NCBI GenBank assembly: GCA_900547025.1
Contig: UREZ01000087.1
Location: 1 to 7,479, forward strand
Direction of reading: 5' to 3'
From: an uncultured Collinsella sp.
GTDB lineage: Bacteria > Actinomycetota > Coriobacteriia > Coriobacteriales > Coriobacteriaceae
DNA length: 7,479 nt
The notes beneath the pieces are model-generated. The model worked only from the letters and a program-made list of their open reading frames with translations. It had not been told where the DNA came from and searched no databases. Positions 1 through 6,406 of the stretch are shown one piece after another (positions within the stretch are counted from its first letter, which is position 1; every line of letters starts with the position of its first letter). The position numbers were made by a program, and so were the translations under genes.

Positions 1-633
1 GCCGCCGCTGACCTGCGCGGCGGGGAAGAGCACAGCTACGGTAAAGTTGAACGGCTCTTTGCCCGTGTAGGTGTCGGCGGCACGGGTCTCATCGACCAGC
101 AGCTGCGACGCCCCGGTCAGCGCGGCAGCGTAGGCGGGGTCGTCGGCCAGTGCCGGCTCCGGTGCTTGGTCGAGCATAGCGCGGATGGCCCCGACGGCGT
201 CCTCGCGCTTGACCTCCCACGCGCGGTGCGTAATGCCCGCGGGGTCGGTGACGGCGTAGAGCGACGCGCCCTCTTTGGCGGCGCCCAAGATGATATCCAT
301 GACGGGCGAGGCCTCGTAGGCGAGCGACACGGGGCGCGGCTGCACCTTGAGCTCGGCGATTGCGCGCGCGGCGGCGGCCACGTCGGCGCTGGCATCGCCC
401 TTGCCGCCCGCAAGTACACTCGTCGGGCAGATCGCCACGACACCCGTCACACGTCCCGGCTCGCCCGAGCATTCGTACACGTAATACGCCGCACCCGGGT
501 CCTTGAGCATCAGGCCATCGGCAAGGGCACCGCGCAGAGCATCGTTGCCGCTCAGGATGCTGCCCATTGCAGGCAGCGCCTCGAGCACGCGGTCCTGAGC
601 CGGGCGGATGCAGGGAAACGGAAATGCTTTCAT
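1..633 (-). CDS. DUF1015/COG4198-like protein, C-terminus beyond window edge
   Basis: The frame is open from ATG at 633 to base 1 without a stop, so 211 N-terminal residues are visible and the rest lies outside the window. An AGGA ribosome site (640-643) sits 6 nt before the ATG, 39 nt after the M20 stop, so the two genes are probably co-transcribed. The order of elements fits DUF1015: an N-terminal FPCIRPAQD, then AYYVYEC with RVTGVVAI, RPVSLAYE, LYAVTDPAGITHRAWEV, and TGKEPFNFTVALFPAAQV near residues 190-207. DUF1015 genes commonly neighbour serC-serA in Firmicutes; their biochemical role is not settled. Oddly, I cannot find the family's PYDV, KHExT/KExDR or ADGHHR motifs. The region where ADGHHR belongs reads LLVDETRAAD (residues 178-187). 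This is either a divergent subfamily or a protein that has lost its activity. The family call rests on recalled family layout, not on a profile search. Confidence 0.68.
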   Translation of the reverse strand, partial: MKAFPFPCIRPAQDRVLEALPAMGSILSGNDALRGALADGLMLKDPGAAYYVYECSGEPGRVTGVVAICPTSVLAGGKGDASADVAAAARAIAELKVQPRPVSLAYEASPVMDIILGAAKEGASLYAVTDPAGITHRAWEVKREDAVGAIRAMLDQAPEPALADDPAYAAALTGASQLLVDETRAADTYTGKEPFNFTVAVLFPAAQVSGG

Positions 634-672
634 GGGCGGTCCTAACGCACGAGTCGGTTTGTTCGCGGCTTA

Positions 673-1893
673 TTATGCCCCAACTTGCCCATTCGCGTCC
701 CAGAGCACGTTATCGGCGAGCGCGATGAGCACGTTCTGACAGCGAACGATATCGGCGTGGGGCACATATTCGTTGGGCTTGTGCGCGAGCGCCAACGAGC
801 CGGGGCCGTAGCTCATGCAATTGCGGTTACCCGTCTTGCTGGCAATGACGGCGGTATCGGTGTAGCCGGTAAAGAAGCCGACGGTCGTGTCCGCGTCCGT
901 CACGTCATCTGCGGCACGCTTGAGCGCTGCTAGAAGGGGAGAGTTCGGGTCGCGCTCGATGGCGGGGCGGTCGCCCGTCACGATGTAGCTACCATGGCAA
1001 CCGGGAACGGCGGCTTCGGCGACGGCGATGGCCTGCTCTACCATGCGCGTCGCGGCGGCCGTATCGGTCGGCGGGGTCAGGCGCATGTCGACCCAGACTT
1101 TGGCGCGGTCGGGTACGACGTAGGGGCGATATCCGCCCTCGATTTGGCCAAACGTGATGGTCGAAGGCCCCAGCTCATCGTGCACGGGCAGCGCCACAAA
1201 CGCGCGACGGAGCGAACACACGACCTCGGCCATGGCGGCGACGGCATCCGCGCCCTTCCAGGGCTGGCTCGCATGCGCCGTCACGCCAGTCATTTCAATC
1301 TCGAACCACGTACGCCCCTTGTGCGCCACCTGGATCTGTCCGTCGGTGGGCTCGGTGTCCAGCACCCATTCACGCGAGCCGACCCAGCCAGCATCGATCG
1401 TGGCCTCTGAGCCGCGCATAAAGTCCTCCTCGTCGACCGAGCAAATGAGTGAGAAGCCACGGCGGGGCAGCTTGCCTTCTGCCGCCACGCGCTCGAGCGT
1501 ATGGACCAGTGCGGCAATGGCGCAGGCCAGGCCACCCTTCATATCGCAGGCACCGCGGCCATAGAGTTTATCGTTGCGCACGATCGCTCCGAGCGGCGGA
1601 ATGTCCGCGTCCCAGCCATCGCCCAGTGTAACGGTATCCATATGGCAGATATAGACGAGCCGTGGCTCGTCGCTCAGTCCCGGCACGGTGACCATAAGGT
1701 TGCGGCGCCCGGGCAGCACCTCGAGTTCCTCAACCTGCACGGCATCGAGTACCGGATGGCTCAGCTGCGCCAACCGTTCCTCAACCAACGCTTTGATATA
1801 GCGTTCAATCTCGCCCTCATACGCACCTGGGTCGGAACTGTCGATCCGCACGAGCCCTTGCGTAAGCCGCCAGGCAAAATCTGTATCAACCAT
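673..1893 (-). CDS. M20 family metallopeptidase / amidohydrolase (ArgE/DapE/CPG2-like)
   Basis: A 406-residue cytoplasmic zinc hydrolase of the ArgE/DapE/ACY1/CPG2 family, a normal length for the group. Visible motifs are HMDTV (H84, D86), GRGACDMKGG (bridging D117), SVDEED (catalytic E155/E156), DTEPT (around 179-183), TAHASQP (H207, lid-domain His) and AHKPNEYVP (metal ligand H371). All active-site positions appear intact. The family removes acyl groups or cleaves small peptides; the substrate cannot be read from sequence. The start at 1893 is chosen because a GAGGTG ribosome site (1897-1902) precedes it and MVDTDFAWRL begins a standard M20 N-terminus. An in-frame ATG at 2040 would add 49 residues, but it falls in a hairpin loop and reads through the serA terminator. 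Transcription therefore probably starts between 1894 and 1971. It is followed by the DUF1015-like gene 39 nt downstream. A role tied to serine metabolism is only suggested by position. Confidence 0.92.
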   Translation of the reverse strand: MVDTDFAWRLTQGLVRIDSSDPGAYEGEIERYIKALVEERLAQLSHPVLDAVQVEELEVLPGRRNLMVTVPGLSDEPRLVYICHMDTVTLGDGWDADIPPLGAIVRNDKLYGRGACDMKGGLACAIAALVHTLERVAAEGKLPRRGFSLICSVDEEDFMRGSEATIDAGWVGSREWVLDTEPTDGQIQVAHKGRTWFEIEMTGVTAHASQPWKGADAVAAMAEVVCSLRRAFVALPVHDELGPSTITFGQIEGGYRPYVVPDRAKVWVDMRLTPPTDTAAATRMVEQAIAVAEAAVPGCHGSYIVTGDRPAIERDPNSPLLAALKRAADDVTDADTTVGFFTGYTDTAVIASKTGNRNCMSYGPGSLALAHKPNEYVPHADIVRCQNVLIALADNVLWDANGQVGA

Positions 1894-1919
1894 AGGCACC
1901 TCACAGATAGTTAGGTCAA

Positions 1920-1934
1920 CATACAGATTGTATG
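1920..1934 (-). promoter_or_regulatory. Inverted repeat with possible -10 box upstream of M20 gene
   Basis: CATAC-N5-GTATG forms a perfect 5-bp dyad 27 nt before the M20 start codon. Read on the minus strand it contains TACAAT (1932-1927), a 5/6 match to a -10 box. No convincing -35 element lies at the proper distance. Because the serA terminator lies just upstream, a promoter is expected in this gap, and this dyad could be its -10 region or an operator. The evidence is weak. Confidence 0.3.
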
Positions 1935-1971
1935 CCAAGAAGCGGCTCGGCGCATTTAATGGAGCGCTCAC

Positions 1972-2008
1972 AAAAACGGGGGCGCCTCTCGTGCGAAAGG
2001 CACCCCCG
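1972..2008 (-). terminator. Rho-independent terminator after serA
   Basis: On the minus strand this is an 11-bp stem: outer G-C pair 2008/1977, then GGGGGTGCCT (2007-1998) pairing with AGGCGCCCCC (1987-1978) through one U-G wobble. The loop is 10 nt, and five U (1976-1972) follow directly. On the plus strand the wobble becomes a C-A mismatch and there is no downstream T tract, so it works in the serA direction only. It lies 63 nt after the serA stop and should separate serC-serA from the M20/DUF1015 pair. Confidence 0.9.
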
Positions 2009-2025
2009 CGGGCATTCAATGTCAG

Positions 2026-2058
2026 TGACGGGCAGGCCACATGGGGAGCTGCCCGTCA
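2026..2058 (-). repeat. Perfect 10-bp hairpin between serA stop and terminator
   Basis: TGACGGGCAG (2026-2035) is the exact reverse complement of CTGCCCGTCA (2049-2058), with a 13-nt loop. It begins 12 nt after the serA stop codon and lies just before the U-tract terminator. No U run follows on either strand, so it is probably not itself an intrinsic terminator. A 3'-end mRNA stabiliser or a protein-binding dyad is possible. Confidence 0.6.
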
Positions 2059-2070
2059 GGTCAGTCGGCG

Positions 2071-3234
2071 CTACTTGATCACGCGCACGCGATACATCGA
2101 CGGAATCTGCTTGAGCGCCTCGATGGTGCTGCTGTTCAGGTGCTCATCGGTGTCGAACATAGTGTAGGCGTTCTCGCCGGCGGACTCGTTGGTCATACGC
2201 TGCACGTTGGCGTTGTCTTTGGCCAGGATTGCCGTGATCTGGCCGATCATGTTGGGCACGTTGGCGTGCAGGCAGGCGATGCGGCTTGCGGCGCGCGCCT
2301 TGCCCATGCTGCAGGCAGGATAGTTGACGCTGTGCGCGATATTGCCGTTCTCCAGGTAATCCTTGAGCTCGCTGATGGCCATGTCGGCGCAGTTGGCCTC
2401 GGCTTCGCCGGTGCCGGCGCCCGAGTGCGTGGTGATAAACGTATTGGGCATCTTGACCGTCTTGGGCGTGGCGAAGTCGCAGGTAAACCAGCTGAGCTTG
2501 CCCTCGCGCAGGGCAGCGTCGACGGCATCCTCGTCAATGATGGTTTCGCGCGCGTAGTTGATGAGCACGGCGTCGGGTGCCAGCAGGTTAATCTGCTCGG
2601 TGCTGATCATGCCGATGGTGTCTGCCTTGCTGGGCACGTGCACGGTGAGGTAGTCGCAGCCGCGGCATAGATCCTCGAGCGTGCCCACGCGCTGCACCTC
2701 GCGGCTCAGCACCCACGCGTGCTCGACGGAAATGAACGGGTCGTAGCCGTAGACATCCATGCCCAGGTCGACGCAGGCGTTGGCGACCTTGGAGCCTACG
2801 TTGCCCAGACCGATGACGCCGATGCGCTTGCCTTTAAGCTCGCGGCCCACAAAGGCCTTCTTGGCCTTTTCGGCATCGACCTGAATCTCGGGGTCGTCGG
2901 CGTTGTCGCGCACCCAGTTCATCGACTGTACTACGCCGCGGCTCGAGAGCACCAGCATGCCCAGGACGAGCTCCTTGACGGCATTGCTATTGGCGCCAGG
3001 GGAGTTAAAGACGACGACGCCCTTCTTGGCGTACTCCTCGACGGGGATGTTGTTGACGCCGGCGCCGCAGCGGGCGATGGCGCGGATGCCCTCGGGCAGC
3101 TCGTAGCCGTGCAGGTCGGTCGAGCGCATCAGGATCGCGTCGGCCTCCTCGGCGGTGCTTACAAATTCGTAGCCTTCGCCAAACTCGACTTTGCCGTCTT
3201 TGGTGATGTCGTCGATGGTCTTAATCTTGCGCAT
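2071..3234 (-). CDS. serA: D-3-phosphoglycerate dehydrogenase (short ACT-domain type)
   Basis: Oxidises 3-phosphoglycerate to 3-phosphohydroxypyruvate with NAD+, the committed cytoplasmic step of serine synthesis. The 387 residues comprise a split substrate domain (about 1-97 and 271-310; substrate-loop motif CGAGVNNIP at 56-64), a Rossmann NAD domain with GVIGLGNVGSKVA (139-151; adenosine-ribose Asp probably D165 in YGYDPF), and a C-terminal ACT domain (about 318-387) typical of serine feedback control. The intervening domain of long SerA enzymes is absent, as in clostridial-type proteins. Catalytic Arg (R229 in NYARE) and His (H270 in TTHSGAG) are present. The Glu expected five residues after the conserved Asp (D253) is instead K258, and no Glu lies between 253 and 270. 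The start at 3234 follows a strong AAGGAG site. It is 69 nt downstream of serC, likely on the same transcript, with a terminator after the gene. Confidence 0.95.
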   Translation of the reverse strand: MRKIKTIDDITKDGKVEFGEGYEFVSTAEEADAILMRSTDLHGYELPEGIRAIARCGAGVNNIPVEEYAKKGVVVFNSPGANSNAVKELVLGMLVLSSRGVVQSMNWVRDNADDPEIQVDAEKAKKAFVGRELKGKRIGVIGLGNVGSKVANACVDLGMDVYGYDPFISVEHAWVLSREVQRVGTLEDLCRGCDYLTVHVPSKADTIGMISTEQINLLAPDAVLINYARETIIDEDAVDAALREGKLSWFTCDFATPKTVKMPNTFITTHSGAGTGEAEANCADMAISELKDYLENGNIAHSVNYPACSMGKARAASRIACLHANVPNMIGQITAILAKDNANVQRMTNESAGENAYTMFDTDEHLNSSTIEALKQIPSMYRVRVIK

Positions 3235-3287
3235 GAAAAACTCCTTAGCTGGTTTGTTTAAAACAAGTGGTTTGAAGTGGCTGATCG

Positions 3288-3304
3288 GCCCGCGTGCTGC
3301 GGGC
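3288..3304 (-). repeat. Small intercistronic hairpin at the serC stop
   Basis: GCCCGC (3288-3293) pairs perfectly with GCGGGC (3299-3304) around a 5-nt loop, starting on the last base of the serC stop codon. No U tract follows on the minus strand, so it should not terminate strongly. It may be a weak pause or processing site in the serC-serA transcript. Confidence 0.3.
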
Positions 3305-4428
3305 TAGTTAGATCGCTGGCTCAAACCGTGCTGCGCTTCGAAGTCCTTCATGTACGTGGCCAGTGCCTGCACGTCTTCCATGGTTACGGCGTTGTAGACG
3401 CTGGCGCGCATGCCGCCCACCAGGCGATGACCCTTGACGTTTTGAATCTGGTGCTCGGCCGCACCTGCGACAAAGGCCGCGTCGAGCTCGGCGTCGTCGG
3501 TGCGGAAGGTGACGTTGGCGATGGAGCGGCTGTCGGCCTGTGTGGTGCCATGGAACAGCACGCTGAGCTCGAGCAGGTCGTAGAGCAGGTTGGCCTTGGC
3601 CCAGTTGCGCTCGGCCATGGCGGCAAGTCCGCCGGTCTCCTCGACCCAGCGGAACACCTTGCCGCACACGTAGATGCCAAAGGTGTTGGGCGTGTTGAGC
3701 ATAGAGCCCTTGGCGGCCTGGGTCTTAAGGTCCATGTACTGCGGCGTCTGCGCAAAGGCGGGGCCGTCGGCGATGAGGTCGTCGCGCACGATGACCACGG
3801 TCACGCCCGCGGCGCCGGCGTTTTTCTGCGCGCCGGCGTAAATGAGCCCGTAGCGCTCAACGTCGAGCGGCTGCGACAGAAAGCAGCTCGAGACATCGGC
3901 GACCAGCGGTACATCGTCGCAATCGGGCAGCTCGTGGTACATGGTGCCAAAGATGGTATTGTTCTGGCAGATGTAGACGTAGTCGAGCCCGTCGCCCGCG
4001 GCCTCGGCGGCAATGCGCGCGTTGACGTCGGCCATGTCTGGGATGCGGTCGAAATTGGTGTCCTCGGAGCTCGCGAGCAGCACGGCCTCGCCGTACTTGG
4101 CGGCTTCTTTGTATGCCTTGTTGGCAAAGTTGCCGGTCACGATGTAGCCGGCGCGGCCGCGGCGCATGAGGTTCATGGGGATGCCCGCAAACTGCAGCGT
4201 GGCGCCGCCCTGTAAAAACAGGACGCGGTAGTTGTCGGGGATGCTCAGCAGGCGACGCAGGGTTGCCTCGGCGTCGTCGATGATCTGCTGGTACATGCTA
4301 GATCGATGGCTCATCTCGAGCACGGACATGCCGCAACCGCGGTAGTCCATCATCTCGTCGGCGATCTCGGCGAGCACGCTTGTGGGCAGTGCGGCCGGGC
4401 CAGCTGAGAAGTTGTGCACACGTGCCAT
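3304..4428 (-). CDS. serC: Phosphoserine aminotransferase
   Basis: A PLP enzyme that transfers the amino group of glutamate to 3-phosphohydroxypyruvate, giving O-phosphoserine and 2-oxoglutarate. The 374 residues are close to the usual 360 or so. The hallmark N-terminus HNFSAGPAALP (5-15), MSHRSS (39-44), LQGGATLQF (72-80, phosphate binding), CQNNTIFGT (154-162), VADVSS (176-181), the PLP Schiff-base lysine K202 in AGAQKNAG, and C-terminal GGMRASVYNA (338-347) are all visible. The start at 4428 is preceded by GAGGGGG (4438-4444) at 9-nt spacing. It is the first gene of a probable serC-serA operon; serA begins 69 nt after its stop. No riboswitch or leader-peptide attenuator could be recognised upstream. 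No promoter with both boxes was found either; TAAAGT on the minus strand near 4470 is a poor -10 candidate. Nothing in the gene looks damaged. Confidence 0.97.
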   Translation of the reverse strand: MARVHNFSAGPAALPTSVLAEIADEMMDYRGCGMSVLEMSHRSSMYQQIIDDAEATLRRLLSIPDNYRVLFLQGGATLQFAGIPMNLMRRGRAGYIVTGNFANKAYKEAAKYGEAVLLASSEDTNFDRIPDMADVNARIAAEAAGDGLDYVYICQNNTIFGTMYHELPDCDDVPLVADVSSCFLSQPLDVERYGLIYAGAQKNAGAAGVTVVIVRDDLIADGPAFAQTPQYMDLKTQAAKGSMLNTPNTFGIYVCGKVFRWVEETGGLAAMAERNWAKANLLYDLLELSVLFHGTTQADSRSIANVTFRTDDAELDAAFVAGAAEHQIQNVKGHRLVGGMRASVYNAVTMEDVQALATYMKDFEAQHGLSQRSN

Positions 4429-4563
4429 CTTCTAGTTCCCCCTCATGGTCGTTTGAACGTTCGGGATACTTTAGCACAGTGGAGCGCCGGGCGCGACCGC
4501 ATCACGGTAAAACCCGAGTGCGCCGCTATGATTTACAGGATGGTTACATGGGGGAGGGGTGCT
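4429..4563 (-). promoter_or_regulatory. Noncoding leader of serC with two small dyads
   Basis: These 135 bp separate serC from the truncated reading frame upstream. They contain the perfect 8-bp palindrome GAACGTTC (4455-4462), 27 nt before the serC ATG, and a 5-1-5 dyad GCGCC-G-GGCGC (4484-4494). The serC promoter should be here or just upstream, but no clear -35/-10 pair is visible. The palindromes are short enough to be chance in GC-rich DNA. Confidence 0.25.
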
Positions 4564-4656
4564 TTACTCCTCAGGCAAATCCAAAACTGCAAGCGAAGGC
4601 ATGAGGTTCTCTAGGCGCTTGATCTCTTCGTCGCAAATTAGCCACCTCCTGGTCAC
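4564..4656 (-). pseudogene. Possible 5'-truncated HTH (excisionase/MerR-like) gene remnant
   Basis: A 30-codon frame starts at a GTG that shares one base with the antiporter stop codon (TAGTG) and ends at TAA (4564-4566). Its translation begins VTRRWLICDEEIKRLENL and ends AVLDLPEE. The pattern RRWLI-x-x-EEI-x-RLE resembles the recognition-wing and last helix of HTH_17/excisionase-type DNA-binding domains, whose first 40 or so residues would lie where the antiporter C-terminus is now encoded. The AGGAGG inside it encodes Arg-Arg in this reading, but it could alternatively be a ribosome site for a 24-residue peptide starting at the rare codon ATT (4638-4636). A functional coupled small protein cannot be excluded. 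The frame is short, so chance similarity is a real possibility. Confidence 0.35.
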
Positions 4657-6257
4657 TACGATGCCAGTGTGGCAATGACGGCTTCGTCGCCGGCGTATAT
4701 GAGGGTGTTTCCGTCGGGGATAATCGTTCGGCCGTCGCGCTTGAGCATCACGACGATAAACGGGTGCTTGCCTTGCGGAACGTCGCGCAGGCGCTGGCCG
4801 GCCAGGCGACCGTGGGGAGTCACGGTGACCTCGCGCAGCGTAACCTCGGCACGCTCCTCGAACGTTGGGGCGGCCATCACCAGCAGATCGCCTTCTTGGA
4901 TCACGGTGTCGCCATTGGGCAGTACCGGGTGCGCCCCGTCGCGCAGCACCAGGACCACGAGCATGTCTGTGGCGCTGCCAATGTCCGCGAGCGAGCGTCC
5001 GGCAAACGGATGTCCAGCGCCCACCTTGAGCTTTACAAACGACATGCCGTCCTCGTCGCGGTAGTCGTTAAAGGTGCGGCGCACGTCGCCGGTCGCATCG
5101 ATCATATCGAGCTTCTTCGCCACCGCCGGCAGCAGCGAGCCCTGCACCACAATACTCGACACGGCAATCACAAATACCAGGTCAAATAGGTCGTGTCCGC
5201 CGGGAACGCCGGCCACTACGGCAAAGAGACTAAAGACGACCGAAGCTGCTCCGCGCAGGCCCGCCCAGCTTACGAGCGCGACCTGGCGAGGGTTCGTCTT
5301 AAAGGGCGCCAGGAGCACGCCGACGGCGATGGGACGGCTCACGAAGAGCATAAACGCCATGAGCGCCAGGCCCGGCAGCAGCATCTGCGGCAGGCGCGCG
5401 GGCGTCACGAGCAGGCCGAGCAAGAAGAAGATCGTCATCTCTGCCATCTCGGTGAGGGTATCGAAGAAGTGCGCCATCTCGACCTTGCCGGTGATGTCGC
5501 TCGCGCCCAGCACGATGCCTGCCAGGTACACGGCCAAAAAGCCGTTGCCGCCCAGATAGCTTGGTAGTGCGTAGGCGACGATCGCCACGGCGAACAAAAA
5601 GATGGTCTGCGCGCCCTCGGCCGTTGCGTGCGCGCGTTCAATCAGGCGGCCCGCCGCCCAGCCGATGGCAAGGCCCAGGCCCGCGCCCAGGATAATCTGC
5701 TTGGCCAGCAGTGCGGGAATGTTGATGTCGCCGCCGGCCGCGAGTGTGGCGAGCACGGCGGTGAGCATGTAGGCGACGGGGTCGTTGGAGCCCGATTCGA
5801 CCTCGAGTAGCGAGTCGGTGCCGCCCCTCAGCGACAGGTTGTGCTCGCGCAGCACGCTAAAGACGCTGGCCGCGTCGGTGGATGCCACGACCGATCCCAA
5901 CAGCAGGCCGTCAATCCAGTTGAACCCCAGCGCGAAGCGGGCGAACACGCCGGTGATGCCGGCAGTGATGACGACGCCGAGCGTGCTCAGCAGCACCGCC
6001 GGCACGGCGACGGGCTTGGCGCGGTCGATGTTGGTGTTAAAGCCGCCGTAGAACATGATGAACAGCAGCGCCGTGCTGCAGACGGTTTCGGTGAGCGCAT
6101 AGTCGCTAAAGTCGATATGCGCCGGGCCGTTGACGCCCAACAGCATGCCGAGCGCGATAAAGATGAGCAGGGTGGGGAAGGGGAGTTTTTTGCCGACGGG
6201 TTTGATGGTCAGGCACAAAATGATGACGAGGCCGATAAAGAGAAGGATCTGGTTCAT
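4656..6257 (-). CDS. CPA1-type cation (K+/Na+)/proton antiporter with two C-terminal RCK_C domains
   Basis: An inner-membrane exchanger that swaps K+ or Na+ for H+, for pH and ion balance. Of 533 residues, about 3-380 form the Na_H_Exchanger domain, with roughly a dozen hydrophobic helices. Visible landmarks are PTLLIFIALGMLLGVNGP (28-45), SVVASTDAASV (122-132, the TDAA unwound-helix motif), ESGSNDPVAYM (154-164, with the CPA1-type Asn-Asp pair N158/D159) and WAGLRGAASV (331-340). Two similar cytosolic repeats follow (about 410-463 and 477-532), each ending in a PNGDT/PDGNT turn and an EGD/AGD strand, which look like RCK_C (TrkA_C) domains. The sequence is closest in feel to the NhaP2/CvrA K+/H+ antiporters; cation choice cannot be read from sequence. 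The ATG at 6257 has an AGGAG 12 nt upstream, a long spacing, but gives a good N-terminal helix. It is divergent from the phosphatase gene. No terminator follows its stop. Confidence 0.9.
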   Translation of the reverse strand: MNQILLFIGLVIILCLTIKPVGKKLPFPTLLIFIALGMLLGVNGPAHIDFSDYALTETVCSTALLFIMFYGGFNTNIDRAKPVAVPAVLLSTLGVVITAGITGVFARFALGFNWIDGLLLGSVVASTDAASVFSVLREHNLSLRGGTDSLLEVESGSNDPVAYMLTAVLATLAAGGDINIPALLAKQIILGAGLGLAIGWAAGRLIERAHATAEGAQTIFLFAVAIVAYALPSYLGGNGFLAVYLAGIVLGASDITGKVEMAHFFDTLTEMAEMTIFFLLGLLVTPARLPQMLLPGLALMAFMLFVSRPIAVGVLLAPFKTNPRQVALVSWAGLRGAASVVFSLFAVVAGVPGGHDLFDLVFVIAVSSIVVQGSLLPAVAKKLDMIDATGDVRRTFNDYRDEDGMSFVKLKVGAGHPFAGRSLADIGSATDMLVVLVLRDGAHPVLPNGDTVIQEGDLLVMAAPTFEERAEVTLREVTVTPHGRLAGQRLRDVPQGKHPFIVVMLKRDGRTIIPDGNTLIYAGDEAVIATLAS

Positions 6258-6371
6258 AGATGGTGTCCGCTCCTGGGTGGTTGGCGTGGCACGGTCAGTT
6301 GCCTGCGGTTATTTGTACCCAAAGATGGTGGGTTTATGGGGTTGGATTGCGGGCGTGCGCGATATCGTCAT

Positions 6372-6386
6372 AGACGGCTGCCGTCT
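6372..6386. repeat. Perfect 7-1-7 palindrome in the divergent intergenic region
   Basis: AGACGGC-T-GCCGTCT is a fully symmetric 15-bp dyad about midway between the antiporter and the phosphatase genes, upstream of the proposed phosphatase promoter. It is followed on the plus strand by a mixed TTTGTCT, too weak for a clear terminator. It may be an operator for one or both divergent genes. No convincing antiporter promoter was found on the minus strand of this gap. Confidence 0.45.
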
Positions 6387-6406
6387 TTGTCTCTGCTCGG
6401 AAACCC

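Noticed and set aside
673..933. Plus-strand open frames across the M20 gene (also 994-1914)
   Set aside because: All lie antisense to an M20 gene with intact catalytic motifs.
1894..2040. 49-codon N-terminal extension of the M20 gene starting at ATG 2040
   Set aside because: That ATG sits in a hairpin loop and the extension crosses the serA terminator. The ATG at 1893 has a proper ribosome site and a normal M20 N-terminus.
2041..2670. 209-codon plus-strand open frame antisense to serA
   Set aside because: Same pattern: composition mirrors the serA codons and no family signature is visible.
3277..4215. 312-codon plus-strand open frame antisense to serC
   Set aside because: It is an antisense shadow of the complete, well-conserved serC in high-GC DNA, with low-complexity Val/Gly/Ala/His composition and no recognisable motif.
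4432..4446. Four-codon upstream frame ATG-AGG-GGG-AAC-TAG before serC on the minus strand
   Set aside because: It overlaps the serC ribosome site and has no ribosome site of its own; too short to distinguish from chance.
4653..4658. Antiporter frameshifted into the short downstream frame
   Set aside because: The antiporter already ends after a complete second RCK_C repeat, so no sequence is missing from its C-terminus.
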